From Chromatiaceae bacterium (lineage in GTDB: Bacteria; Pseudomonadota; Gammaproteobacteria; Chromatiales; Chromatiaceae), in assembly GCA_024235415.1 (NCBI GenBank), contig JACKML010000003.1, forward strand, positions 310,001 to 374,000: 64,000 nucleotides of DNA, given 5' to 3'. The position numbers and the translations under genes were made by a program. Positions 17,605 to 25,598 of the stretch are shown here, piece by piece. Each line of letters starts with the position of its first letter. The stretch's first letter is position 1. The notes under the pieces were generated by a model. It did no database searches. It was not told the DNA's origin and saw only the letters and a list, made by a program, of their open reading frames with translations.

Positions 17605-17805
17605 TCAGCCCGATTTGCGCAGCGTCTGCTGTGTGGTGCCTGCAAGGTCCAGCGTGCCGGCCTGCCGGCTGCCACCACTGGCCTGCAGCTGGTAGGCCGC
17701 GCGGCGTTTCAGGTAGGTGCCTTTGCGCAGATCGCCATAATGTTGATCGATTGCGTCGCTGCCGGGCGTTGGGGTCTGAGGAATCAGGTGCGCGTCGTGG
17801 TTCAT
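17605..17805 (-). CDS. Small hypothetical protein next to the LitR-like gene
   Basis: This predicts 66 residues: MNHDAHLIPQTPTPGSDAID, HYGDLRKGTYLKRRAAYQLQ and a Gln/Thr-rich tail. There is no signal peptide or membrane segment, and the centre is basic. I do not recognise a family. AAAGGATGAG lies at good spacing before the ATG at 17805; an ATG twelve bases upstream would sit directly on that sequence. It lies downstream of the LitR-like gene on the same strand, with the TATTGTATAG motif about 80 bp upstream of its start. It could be a real light-regulated small gene. Confidence 0.4.
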   Translation of the reverse strand: MNHDAHLIPQTPTPGSDAIDQHYGDLRKGTYLKRRAAYQLQASGGSRQAGTLDLAGTTQQTLRKSG

Positions 17806-17881
17806 CGGGTTTCTCATCCTTTGGAAGGGGTGACGCTCAATTCCGGCGTCTCGTTGTTGTGGCTTCCGTGTTGCCAGGCCC

Positions 17882-17893
17882 TATTGTATAGAC
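17882..17893. promoter_or_regulatory. TATTGTATAGAC motif, copy 1 (candidate LitR operator)
   Basis: This 12-base motif matches 11 of 12 bases of TATTGTATAGTC at 20835-20846. It lies in the 183-bp gap between the small hypothetical gene and the end of the LitR-like gene. I noticed only these two copies in the window, both in control regions of the same cluster. Confidence 0.45.
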
Positions 17894-17988
17894 CAAATCC
17901 GTGACGATTGTGTGAAGACTTCGGCACATATCGCCCGCAACCGGATTTTCTTGACCCCGGTCAGGTACCCGACGACGGTATCCCGCAG

Positions 17989-18975
17989 TTAATTCCCAGT
18001 GTTGCCTGCTGCGTCTACCCGGATGCCTTCGACCTCGGCGAGTCTTTCCAGCGCAACCTCCATCAGCCAGCGCGCGCGCGCCGTCATCTGGTGCAGATAG
18101 CCGTGCAGTGCCGCATCCTGCTTGGTCGCCACCTCGCAACGCGCGCTGTATTCCTCGAATGCCGACAGTTGCTCAATGATGCTTGCCATATGGTGAGGGC
18201 ATTCACATTCGAGGCTGGTGGTCACCTCCGAGAGCCGGATCAGCTGATGCGTGTCGAAGCGTTTGGGTGGGATGGGTTCGGCGCTGGCCACCCGCGGGTT
18301 CCAGGTTGGTGGCTGCCAGTCCACCTGCTGCGTGTGGCTGAGCTGGCAGTGCTGCCAGATATGCTCGATGGCTACAGGTGCGCGCAGTGTCTGCAGGCCG
18401 TAGCGCTGCAGCTGGCTGACGATGTTCGACGGGCTGAACGCATACATCACGATGATGCGCTGCGCGCGACGGCGCAGTTCGGGGTTGTTGAGTTCGCGTG
18501 CTATCGGGCGATCGAGGAACGGCATTTCGATCACCAGTGTGTCGCAGGTCGTTTCGTCCTCCAGGAATGCATCGAGGTCGGAATAGGCGCCCGCCAGCTC
18601 GAGGCCTTGCGGCATCCCCTCGGTATTGCAGGCGCGTACCGAGATCGCCTGGCCGATCACGCAGACCTCGTGCTGGCCGCTGTCCGGCGGCGGCAGGTTG
18701 GCCGGTTGCGCCGAATTGAGGCGGCGGCTCAGTTCCTCTATTGCGAGGTTGGCCACCGTGCTGATCGCGTAACCCTGGTCTACTAGGGTTTTGATCATAG
18801 TCAGCCGGGTCACGTCCTGGTGGCTGTACAGGCGCCCCCCTTTGGGGGTGCGCTCGGGTTTCACGATGTCGTAGCGACGCTCCCAGATACGCAGCGTGTC
18901 TGGGGAAATGCCGGTCAGGCGTGCGACCGCGCCGATTCGATAGGAGCCGTGCGTCGCGTCGGTTGTGGTGGTCAT
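17989..18975 (-). CDS. MerR-family regulator, LitR/CarH-like without B12 motif
   Basis: This predicts 328 residues. Residues 11-80 form the winged helix-turn-helix: YRIGAVARLTGISPDTLRIWERRY and GGRLYSHQDVTRL. The remainder resembles the helical-bundle plus Rossmann layout of LitR/CarH light-responsive regulators, but I see no DxHxxG cobalamin-binding motif, as in class II LitR proteins. The C-terminal region is unusual: CECPHHMA, FEEYSARCE and DAALHGYLH supply clustered Cys and His. The ATG at 18975 has AAAGGTGA upstream. It starts 5 bp after the NTF2-like gene stop, making it the last core gene of a leftward operon, and probably controls both arms of the cluster. Confidence 0.75.
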   Translation of the reverse strand: MTTTTDATHGSYRIGAVARLTGISPDTLRIWERRYDIVKPERTPKGGRLYSHQDVTRLTMIKTLVDQGYAISTVANLAIEELSRRLNSAQPANLPPPDSGQHEVCVIGQAISVRACNTEGMPQGLELAGAYSDLDAFLEDETTCDTLVIEMPFLDRPIARELNNPELRRRAQRIIVMYAFSPSNIVSQLQRYGLQTLRAPVAIEHIWQHCQLSHTQQVDWQPPTWNPRVASAEPIPPKRFDTHQLIRLSEVTTSLECECPHHMASIIEQLSAFEEYSARCEVATKQDAALHGYLHQMTARARWLMEVALERLAEVEGIRVDAAGNTGN

Positions 18976-18980
18976 GCTGG

Positions 18981-19451
18981 TCACCTTTGCGTCGTTGATT
19001 GGGTTTGCGGGGGGGTAGTGGCGGTTGGTTGCGGCGCGCGCAAGCGCTTGCGTACGGCCCGAAGCAGCGGCCCGAGCAGTGGGATGCGTTCGTAGACCTG
19101 CTGCGCTGGGTCCCAGTAGTCGCTGTGCTCGCTCACCAGATCGTTGGCATCGAAACGCACCCTGCTCACGCCGTCGATCGTGTTGCGCGCGTCTGGTGCG
19201 CCGAGTGTGAATCGCCAGTGCAGGTAGTACAAAGGGTGTTCGCCGACGCATTCGACGACCTCGAAGCGCGGTGCTTCGCAGGTCTGGAACATATGCGCGA
19301 ACACCTGCTTGATCGCGGCGCGGCCACAGACGTCGTTGAACGGATCGCGAAAACGCGCATCGACGGCGAATACGCTGTCGGTGAGTGGCAGCGAATCGCG
19401 GTCGAGATTCTCGAAGAACCGGATGTAGCGTTTCACCTGTTGGTTGTTCAT
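18981..19451 (-). CDS. NTF2-like/SnoaL-fold protein
   Basis: This predicts 156 residues. The first 120 have the nuclear-transport-factor-2-like cone fold pattern: RYIRFFENL, VFAVDARFRDPFNDVCGRAAIKQVFAHMF, YYLHWRFTL, SRVRFDANDLVSEHSDYWDP. A basic, Pro/Thr/Gln-rich tail follows. Members near LitR and photolyase genes are common but unassigned; some bind small hydrophobic ligands or act as isomerases. The start overlaps the SDR stop in an ATGA, and the LitR-like gene begins 5 bp after its stop, so expression is tightly coupled. Confidence 0.75.
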   Translation of the reverse strand: MNNQQVKRYIRFFENLDRDSLPLTDSVFAVDARFRDPFNDVCGRAAIKQVFAHMFQTCEAPRFEVVECVGEHPLYYLHWRFTLGAPDARNTIDGVSRVRFDANDLVSEHSDYWDPAQQVYERIPLLGPLLRAVRKRLRAPQPTATTPPQTQSTTQR

Positions 19452-20200
19452 GTGCCCAGTACGCGCCGTTCGATGATGAAGAAGTACAGTCGGTAAGGCA
19501 GGCAGCGCAGCAGTTTCAACAGCCAGACCAGGCGCCGCGGAAAAGCAATTTCGAACCCGTTGCGATCGATCGCCTCGACGATGCGTTGTGCCGCCGCAGA
19601 CGCCTCTATCAATCCGGGCATGTGGAAGCGGTTCTGGTCGGTCAGTCGGCTGCGTACGAAGCCGGGATTGATCACGCGTAGGCGCACGCCCCAGCGTGCG
19701 GCCTCCGGGTGCAGCGCCTCGGCCAGGTGGATCGCGGCTGCCTTCGGTGCCGCGTAGGGTGCGGAACGCGGCAGGCCACGATAACCGGCCGCGCTCGCAT
19801 TGATCAGCACCTGGCCGCCACCCCGGTCTCGCAGCAGCGGCAAAACCGCGCCGAGCACGTAGACCGGTCCCAGGTAATTGACCCGGTTGAGGCGCTCGAA
19901 CAGCGCGCTGTCGAAGTCCTCGAGTGGCATCGGCGCATAGTCGCCGGCGTTGATCATGACCAGCTCCGCGGGCTGGGTGGCGAACAGGTGCTGCGCCGCC
20001 GTACGTACGGCCGCGCTGTCGGTGACATCGAGTGGGACTGCCGTGGCACCGATGTCGCGTGCAGCCCGGTCCAGGATGTCCGTAGAACGTGCCGACAGCG
20101 TGACCTGCCAGCCGGCCATCACCAGCAGGCGGCCCACCTCCAGGCCCATGCCGGTGCTGGCACCGATCAACCACGCATGACGGGCTGCGCTACCGCTCAT
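19448..20200 (-). CDS. Short-chain dehydrogenase/reductase
   Basis: This predicts 250 residues. The nucleotide-binding motif is GASTGMGLEVGRLL near the N-terminus; the catalytic region has NASAAGYRGLPRSAPYAAPKAA with the YxxxK pair. A C-terminal hydrophobic segment (LVWLLKLLRCLPYRLYFFII) may anchor it to the membrane. SDR genes of this kind accompany the CFA-type methyltransferase and DUF3833 genes in the singlet-oxygen regulon of Rhodobacter, which suggests lipid or lipid-peroxide reduction, but the substrate is unknown. It overlaps the NTF2-like gene by 4 bp and follows the glutathione peroxidase after 37 bp. Confidence 0.85.
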   Translation of the reverse strand: MSGSAARHAWLIGASTGMGLEVGRLLVMAGWQVTLSARSTDILDRAARDIGATAVPLDVTDSAAVRTAAQHLFATQPAELVMINAGDYAPMPLEDFDSALFERLNRVNYLGPVYVLGAVLPLLRDRGGGQVLINASAAGYRGLPRSAPYAAPKAAAIHLAEALHPEAARWGVRLRVINPGFVRSRLTDQNRFHMPGLIEASAAAQRIVEAIDRNGFEIAFPRRLVWLLKLLRCLPYRLYFFIIERRVLGT

Positions 20201-20237
20201 GCGAGCCCCGTCGGGGTCACGAGCGCGGCAATCGCGC

Positions 20238-20798
20238 TCACAGCGCCGCCTCGATGGCGTCGACGATGGTGCCGCTTTGCGGCGACGTCCAGCTCAGGTA
20301 GTTGTCGATCAGCTTGCCGTCGCGCCCGATCAGATACTTGTGAAAATTCCATTTCGGGTAGCGCCCGGCGGCCTGCGCCAGGCCCTCGAACAGCGGCGAG
20401 GCCTTGCCTTTCTTCACCTCTGTCTTGGCGAACATCGGGAACTTCACGCTGTAGGTCAGGCGGCAGAAGTCCTGGATCTGCTGCTCGCTGCCCGGTTCCT
20501 GGCTGCCGAAGTCGTTGGACGGAAAGCCGAGCACCTCGAGGCCGCGGTCTTTGTAGCGCGCGTACAGGGCCTCCAGCCCTTCGTACTGCCCGGTGAAGGC
20601 GCACTTGCTCGCCGTGTTGACGATCAGCACCACCTTGCCCGCGTAAGCGTCCCGCAGGTTCACCACCTCGTCGCTGTTGAGGCGTTTCACGTCGTGGTCG
20701 AGCAGATCGGTCGCCATCGCGGCCCCCGTGGTTGCGGCGCTGAACAGGAAAAATCCAAGCATTGTCAGCATCTTGAACGGTAAATGTACATGTTTCAT
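20238..20798 (-). CDS. Glutathione peroxidase (exported form)
   Basis: This predicts 186 residues with a signal peptide (hydrophobic residues 9-29, cleavage near AMATD). The thiol peroxidase active site is TASKCAFTGQYEGLEALY with Cys66, followed by GFPSNDFGSQEPGS with the catalytic Gln and PKWNFHKYLI with the catalytic Trp. It uses Cys, not selenocysteine, and should reduce hydrogen or lipid hydroperoxides with a thioredoxin-like partner in the periplasm. The ATG at 20798 is the first that gives the signal peptide. It is the first gene of the leftward arm, 40 bp from the shared motif. Confidence 0.88.
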   Translation of the reverse strand: MKHVHLPFKMLTMLGFFLFSAATTGAAMATDLLDHDVKRLNSDEVVNLRDAYAGKVVLIVNTASKCAFTGQYEGLEALYARYKDRGLEVLGFPSNDFGSQEPGSEQQIQDFCRLTYSVKFPMFAKTEVKKGKASPLFEGLAQAAGRYPKWNFHKYLIGRDGKLIDNYLSWTSPQSGTIVDAIEAAL

Positions 20799-20817
20799 GT
20801 GGGAAACCTTGATTTTG

Positions 20818-20848
20818 TTGTCTAGGTGTACAAGTATTGTATAGTCAA
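20818..20848. promoter_or_regulatory. Divergent promoter region with TATTGTATAGTC motif, copy 2
   Basis: Rightward, TTGTCT (20818-20823), a 16-bp spacer and TATAGT (20840-20845) form a plausible promoter for the FAD-oxidoreductase arm. Leftward, TTGACT (20848-20843) could be a -35 for the peroxidase arm, though the matching -10 is poor. TATTGTATAGTC (20835-20846) repeats the motif at 17882, and TGTACA (20827-20832) sits just upstream. A regulator bound here would cover both promoters. Confidence 0.5.
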
Positions 20849-20894
20849 TAGGGTCGACAACGTCAATGAAAGTCCTACGTTTCGGGGTGTAATC

Positions 20895-22238
20895 ATGAAC
20901 AAAAACAGACGAATCGCCGTGATCGGCAGTGGAATCAGTGGTGCAATCTGCGCCTGGCTGTTGCGCGAGCACGCCGACGTCTGCCTGTTCGAGGCTGCCG
21001 CGCGGTTCGGCGGCCACACGCATACCGTTGTCGACCACACACCCACAGGCCCGGTCGCGATTGACACCGGTTTCATGGTGTTCAACCGCGCCAACTATCC
21101 GTTGCTGTCTGCCCTTTTCGATGAACTTGGCGTGGCCACCCACCCGACCAGCATGTCGTTCGCCGCGTCGTTCGACGGTGGCGCGCTGGAGTGGGCCGGG
21201 ACCGATCTTAATGGTCTGTTCGGACAACGTCGCAACCTCGTACGCCCGGCATTCTGGCGCATGCTCAACGGCATCGTGCGCTTCAACCGGATCGCCCGCG
21301 ACAGCCTCTCACAGCCCGTGGACGCACGCCTGACCGTCGCTGGATTCCTCGATCGACACGGCCTCGACGACACCTTCCGTACGCGTTACCTGTACCCGAT
21401 GGCGGCGGCGATCTGGTCGTGCCCGCAGGCGAGCGTCGCACGCTTCCCGGCACAGAGCTTTCTGCGCTTCTTCGCCAACCACGGTCTGATCCAGCTCGCC
21501 GGTCGACCGCAGTGGTTGACCGTCTACGGCGGGGCCAGCACCTACATGAACCGGCTGATCGCGGACCTTGGCGAACGCGCACGGGTGGCGTGTCCGGTGA
21601 CCCGGGTGGAGCGCCGGGACGACGGCGTCGAACTGGTGTTCGACGATGGTCAGCGCGCTGCGTTCGACGAGGTGGTGCTGGCCTGCCACAGTGACCAGGC
21701 GTTGCGTCTGCTGGCCGACCCCGGGTCGAGCGAGCGTCGCGTGCTCGCCGCCATCCCTTACCAGCCAAATCGCGTGTTCCTGCACCGTGATCCCGCGCTG
21801 ATGCCACGTGCCCGGCGGGTGTGGTCGTCGTGGAACTATCTCAGCGCCGGCGCGGACGACGGGGTGGGGGCGCAGGCCGTCAGCGTCACCTACTGGATGA
21901 ATTCGCTGCAGCGCCTGGCCACGCGCGACGACTACTTCGTCAGCCTCAATCCGTTGCGCGAGCCGCACCCCGAGCGGGTGGTCGGCGAGTACTGTTACGA
22001 GCATCCGGTGTTCACCGCAGAGGCTTTGCAGGCGCAGCGTGCGCTGCCGCAGATCCAGGGGCGTCGTCACACCTGGTTTGCCGGCGCCTGGACCGGCTAC
22101 GGATTCCATGAAGACGGCATGCGTTCGGGCGTCGAAGTCGCTACGGCGTTGGGTGCGGCGGTGCCCTGGCAGGCCGAGATGACGGCCTCGCGCACGCTCG
22201 CCCAGGGCGCCGCCAGGCCGCTCGGGCAGGCGGCATGA
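20895..22238 (+). CDS. FAD-dependent amine-oxidase-like oxidoreductase
   Basis: This predicts 447 residues. The N-terminal dinucleotide fold has VIGSGISGAICAWLL and EAAARFGGHTHTV; further signatures are AIDTGFMVFNRANYP and a C-terminal WFAGAWTGYGFHEDGMRSG that closes the flavin site. It belongs to the NAD(P)-binding/flavin amine oxidase group encoded beside CFA-type methyltransferases, where a fatty-acyl desaturase or oxidase role has been proposed (furan and cyclopropyl fatty acid clusters). The start at 20895 leaves the divergent promoter outside the coding region. Its stop overlaps the DUF1365 start by 4 bp. Confidence 0.82.
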   Translation: MNKNRRIAVIGSGISGAICAWLLREHADVCLFEAAARFGGHTHTVVDHTPTGPVAIDTGFMVFNRANYPLLSALFDELGVATHPTSMSFAASFDGGALEWAGTDLNGLFGQRRNLVRPAFWRMLNGIVRFNRIARDSLSQPVDARLTVAGFLDRHGLDDTFRTRYLYPMAAAIWSCPQASVARFPAQSFLRFFANHGLIQLAGRPQWLTVYGGASTYMNRLIADLGERARVACPVTRVERRDDGVELVFDDGQRAAFDEVVLACHSDQALRLLADPGSSERRVLAAIPYQPNRVFLHRDPALMPRARRVWSSWNYLSAGADDGVGAQAVSVTYWMNSLQRLATRDDYFVSLNPLREPHPERVVGEYCYEHPVFTAEALQAQRALPQIQGRRHTWFAGAWTGYGFHEDGMRSGVEVATALGAAVPWQAEMTASRTLAQGAARPLGQAA

Positions 22239-23008
22239 GCACGCCGCTGTCCTGGGCCTGCGTCTACCAGGCGGCCGTGGTTCACCGTCGCCTGGGTGCC
22301 GGCGCCTACCGCTTCCGTTACCGGGTGTTCAGCCTGTTGCTGGATATCGACCGTCTCGACCAGATCGCTGCCGGAACGTGGCTGTTTTCGCGCAACCGCT
22401 TCAACCTGCTGGGTTTCTACGATCGCGATCACCTGCCGCCCGGGGAGCGCGGCCTGCGTGGCTGGGCCGAACGGGTGCTGGCAGGGCAGGGCATCGACGG
22501 TCGTGACCTGTCGATCCGCCTGCTGTGTTTTCCGCGTGTGCTCGGCTGGGTCTTCAATCCGCTGAGCCTGTGGTACTGCGAAGACCCGGCAGGTCGTCCG
22601 CGCGCAGTGATCGCCGAGGTTCGCAACACCTTCGGCGAGCGGCATTGCTACGTGCTGCGCCCCGGATCCGGGCAGCTCGACTGGCCACTGCGCGACCAGC
22701 ATGCCAAGAACTTTCACGTTTCGCCGTTCATCGGCATGCAGGCGCGCTATGCGTTCACCCTGGCGCGCCCCGACGAACGCCTGCGCATCACGATCCGCGA
22801 GTTCGTTGGCGACGCACTGCTGCTGGTCGCCACCCAGACTGGCCAGCGCCGGTCGTTCTCCACCCGCACCCTGCTCGGCGAGTTGGCACGCATTCCGCTG
22901 CAGACCGCCAAGGTACTCGGCGCGATTCACTGGCACGCGCTGAAGATCTGGATCGGCGGTGCCCGTTTCCATAGAAAACCTGCCCCACCTGTCGAGGAGG
23001 TCAACTGA
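22235..23008 (+). CDS. DUF1365 family protein
   Basis: This predicts 257 residues. DUF1365 signatures include an early VYQAAVVHRRLGAGAYRFRYRVFSLLLDID, SIRLLCFPRVLGWVFNPLSLWYC, and KNFHVSPFIGM. No signal peptide is seen. DUF1365 genes almost always lie between the FAD oxidoreductase and CFA-type methyltransferase genes, pointing to shared work on membrane fatty acids; the biochemical role is unknown. It is coupled to the gene before it by a 4-bp overlap, and GAGGAGG at its 3' end is the ribosome-binding site of the next gene. Confidence 0.85.
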   Translation: MSTPLSWACVYQAAVVHRRLGAGAYRFRYRVFSLLLDIDRLDQIAAGTWLFSRNRFNLLGFYDRDHLPPGERGLRGWAERVLAGQGIDGRDLSIRLLCFPRVLGWVFNPLSLWYCEDPAGRPRAVIAEVRNTFGERHCYVLRPGSGQLDWPLRDQHAKNFHVSPFIGMQARYAFTLARPDERLRITIREFVGDALLLVATQTGQRRSFSTRTLLGELARIPLQTAKVLGAIHWHALKIWIGGARFHRKPAPPVEEVN

Positions 23009-23009
23009 C

Positions 23010-24230
23010 ATGCCATCGCAATCCGCTTCACTCGCGCTCGATCTGCCGGCGCGCCTGCAACTGCCGTGGCAGGCGCGACGCCTGGTGCGACACCTGGCGA
23101 AACTGCGCCGCGGCAGCCTTGTGGTCGATCTGCACGGACGCCGTTTCACCCTGGGTGGCCAGGAGGCCGGACCCGCCGCCGCGATTCGCATCCATCGCCC
23201 CGGTGCCTTGCTGCGCCGCCTGTTCTGGCGTGGCGATCTCGGCTTCGGCGAGGCGTTCGTCGCCGGCGACTGGGAGTCCGCCGACCCGGCAACCCTGCTC
23301 GAGTTGATGGCGATCAACCTCGATGCCTTTGCCGGCAGTGGCGAACGCCACCTGATGACCCGCGTGTTGAGCGCCCTGCAACACTGGCGCAACCGCAACA
23401 GCCGTAGCGGCAGCCGGCGCAATATCGCGGCGCACTACGATCTCGGTAACGACTTCTACCGCGAATGGCTGGACCCCGGCATGACCTACTCGTCCGCGGT
23501 GTTCGACGGCGGCGGCACCCTGGAACAGGCGCAGCAGCGCAAGTACGAGCGCATGCTGGCGCTCGTCGCGCCGTCACCCGGACAGCACATCCTCGAGATC
23601 GGTTGCGGTTGGGGTGGCTTTGCCGAGTATGCCGCCCGGCGTGGTTACCGCGTCACCGGCCTGACCCTGTCGCGCGAGCAATTGGCCTACGCCCGCCAGC
23701 GCATCGCGCATGCCGGCCTGGCCGACAGGGTCGAGCTGCGCCTGTGCGACTACCGCGATTTCGATGAGCAGGTGGACCACGTGGTGTCGATCGAGATGTT
23801 CGAGGCGGTCGGCAGGGCCTATTGGGAAACCTACTTTGCCAGCCTGGCGCGCTGCCTGCGCCCCGGTGGTCGGGTGGCACTGCAGGTGATCACCATCGAC
23901 GCGGCGCAGTTCGACGACTACGCCGCCAATCCCGGCGGCTTCATCCAGACCTACATCTTCCCCGGTGGCATGTTGCCAACCGAGGACCACCTGGCCCGGC
24001 TGGGGCGCGACAGCGGTCTCGAGGCGACGGTAACGCACCGCTATGGCGCCGATTACGCAGCGACGCTGGCGCATTGGCACGACACCTTCAATGCGTGTAC
24101 CGGGTGGCTCGAGGCGCACGGTTACGACGCGCGGTTCCGGCGCATGTGGCGGTATTACCTGGCGTTCTGCGAGGCGGGTTTCCGTGCCGGTCATATCGAC
24201 GTGGTGCAGTGTGCGTTCCGCAAACCCTGA
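23010..24230 (+). CDS. Cyclopropane-fatty-acid-synthase-type SAM methyltransferase
   Basis: This predicts 406 residues. The C-terminal 300 residues carry the CFA synthase fold: AHYDLGNDFYREWLDPGMTYS (about 145-165), the SAM motif LEIGCGWGGFAEYAA, VDHVVSIEMFEAVG, and YIFPGGMLPTEDH. The N-terminal 100 residues are the lipid-binding segment. It should add a methyl or methylene carbon from S-adenosylmethionine to unsaturated phospholipid chains. In similar clusters the product may be a methylated, cyclopropane or furan fatty acid, and sequence alone does not choose between them. GAGGAGG at ideal spacing sets the start at 23010. Confidence 0.87.
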   Translation: MPSQSASLALDLPARLQLPWQARRLVRHLAKLRRGSLVVDLHGRRFTLGGQEAGPAAAIRIHRPGALLRRLFWRGDLGFGEAFVAGDWESADPATLLELMAINLDAFAGSGERHLMTRVLSALQHWRNRNSRSGSRRNIAAHYDLGNDFYREWLDPGMTYSSAVFDGGGTLEQAQQRKYERMLALVAPSPGQHILEIGCGWGGFAEYAARRGYRVTGLTLSREQLAYARQRIAHAGLADRVELRLCDYRDFDEQVDHVVSIEMFEAVGRAYWETYFASLARCLRPGGRVALQVITIDAAQFDDYAANPGGFIQTYIFPGGMLPTEDHLARLGRDSGLEATVTHRYGADYAATLAHWHDTFNACTGWLEAHGYDARFRRMWRYYLAFCEAGFRAGHIDVVQCAFRKP

Positions 24231-24239
24231 GCGGTCGGC

Positions 24240-25598
24240 ATGAACCACCGCGTCGCATTGTTCGCCTATGCTGCGCCGGCCGTGCCGCTGGCCTTTCTCG
24301 GCCTGCCGCTGTACGTCTACCTGCCGGCGCACTACGCCGCCCTGCCCGGGATCGGCCTGGCCGCCGTCGGCGGGGTGCTGCTGCTGGCACGCCTGATCGA
24401 CCTGGTGACCGATCCGCTGGTCGGGTTGCTCAGCGACCGGCTGCGCCCGCACCTGCGCCCGCAATGGTTGATGTTGCCCGGGGGTGCCCTGATGGTCGGC
24501 GGCGCCTGGTGGCTGTTTCAGCCGCCGCCCGGCGCAGGTTCGCTGTACCTGTTCGCCTGGCTCGGGGCGACCTACCTGGGCTGGACCCTGCTGGCCATTC
24601 CGTACTATGCCCTCGGCGCCGAACTGGGTGCGCGTGACGGCACGCCGAACGGCCAGACAGGGGTCGCCGTGTGGCGCGAGGCGGGCATGATCGCCGGCAC
24701 TCTGGCGGCCTTGTTGGCCCCGCTCGCCGTGGTCTCTGGCGACACTCTGTCGGCGAGTGCCTTGACGCTGCTGTGGTTGGCTCCCGCCGCACTGGTGTTG
24801 GTCCTGCTCGTACCCGTCGGCCGTGCCTATGGCGTCTCCAGTGCACCGACCGGTGGCCTGCGCACAATGTGGCGTAACACCGGGCAAGCCGCACGGGCGC
24901 TGCTCGGCATTCACCTGCTCAATGCGCTTGCCGGCGGCACCGCGGCCACCCTGTTCGCGCTGTATACCGGCGAAGTGATCGGGCTGGATCAACGGGCCGG
25001 GGGGCTGTTGCTGTTGCTGTACTTCGTCTGTGGCCTGCTGGTGCTGCCGCTGTGGACGGCGCTGGTGCGGCGTATCGGCCTGGTGCGCACCTGGCGCGCC
25101 GCGATGCTGCTGGCGGCAACCGGGTTTCTGCCGGCGGCGTTGCTCGGCAGTGGTGACTGGCTCGGCTTTGCCATCGTGTGCATCGTCACCGGTGCCACCC
25201 TGGGGGCCGACATCGCCCTGCCGGCCGCGATCCAGGCGCGCATCGTCACCGCCGAATCGCGGCGCCTCGTGCGCCCGCGCGGCGGAGCCCTGTTCGGCCT
25301 GTGGGGTATGGCCGGCAAGCTTTCGCTGGCCCTGGCGGCCGGTATCGCACTGCCGCTGCTGGCCGTGCTCAGCATGCCGGCGACCGGCCTGGCCGAACGC
25401 GATGTCATTCCCTGGCTGTACGCCGCGCTGCCGGCGCTGATCAAGCTGTGTGCCGTGCTGCTGCTGCAGCGCTCGCTGCTGTGGCATTCGCCACTGGCAA
25501 ACCTCGACCGTCCCGTTCTGGAGATCACTGATGAGCCTCAAGACCTGGTTCCTGAAGGCGCTGCTGTTGGCGTCCCTGCTGGTACTCGGCGGCTGTAG
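24240..25598 (+). CDS. GPH-type major facilitator transporter
   Basis: This predicts 452 residues with about twelve hydrophobic segments. The N-terminal LLLARLIDLVTDPLVGLLSDRLRPHLRPQW carries the DPLVGxxSDR-type loop of the glycoside-pentoside-hexuronide (GPH) cation symporters. Homologues in the Rhodobacter singlet-oxygen operon have no proven substrate. Its last 68 bp overlap the start of the downstream lipoprotein gene in another frame, so the final 22 residues (DEPQDLVPEGAAVGVPAGTRRL) are read from dual-coding DNA. The stop is clear and the overlap looks real. Confidence 0.8.
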   Translation: MNHRVALFAYAAPAVPLAFLGLPLYVYLPAHYAALPGIGLAAVGGVLLLARLIDLVTDPLVGLLSDRLRPHLRPQWLMLPGGALMVGGAWWLFQPPPGAGSLYLFAWLGATYLGWTLLAIPYYALGAELGARDGTPNGQTGVAVWREAGMIAGTLAALLAPLAVVSGDTLSASALTLLWLAPAALVLVLLVPVGRAYGVSSAPTGGLRTMWRNTGQAARALLGIHLLNALAGGTAATLFALYTGEVIGLDQRAGGLLLLLYFVCGLLVLPLWTALVRRIGLVRTWRAAMLLAATGFLPAALLGSGDWLGFAIVCIVTGATLGADIALPAAIQARIVTAESRRLVRPRGGALFGLWGMAGKLSLALAAGIALPLLAVLSMPATGLAERDVIPWLYAALPALIKLCAVLLLQRSLLWHSPLANLDRPVLEITDEPQDLVPEGAAVGVPAGTRRL

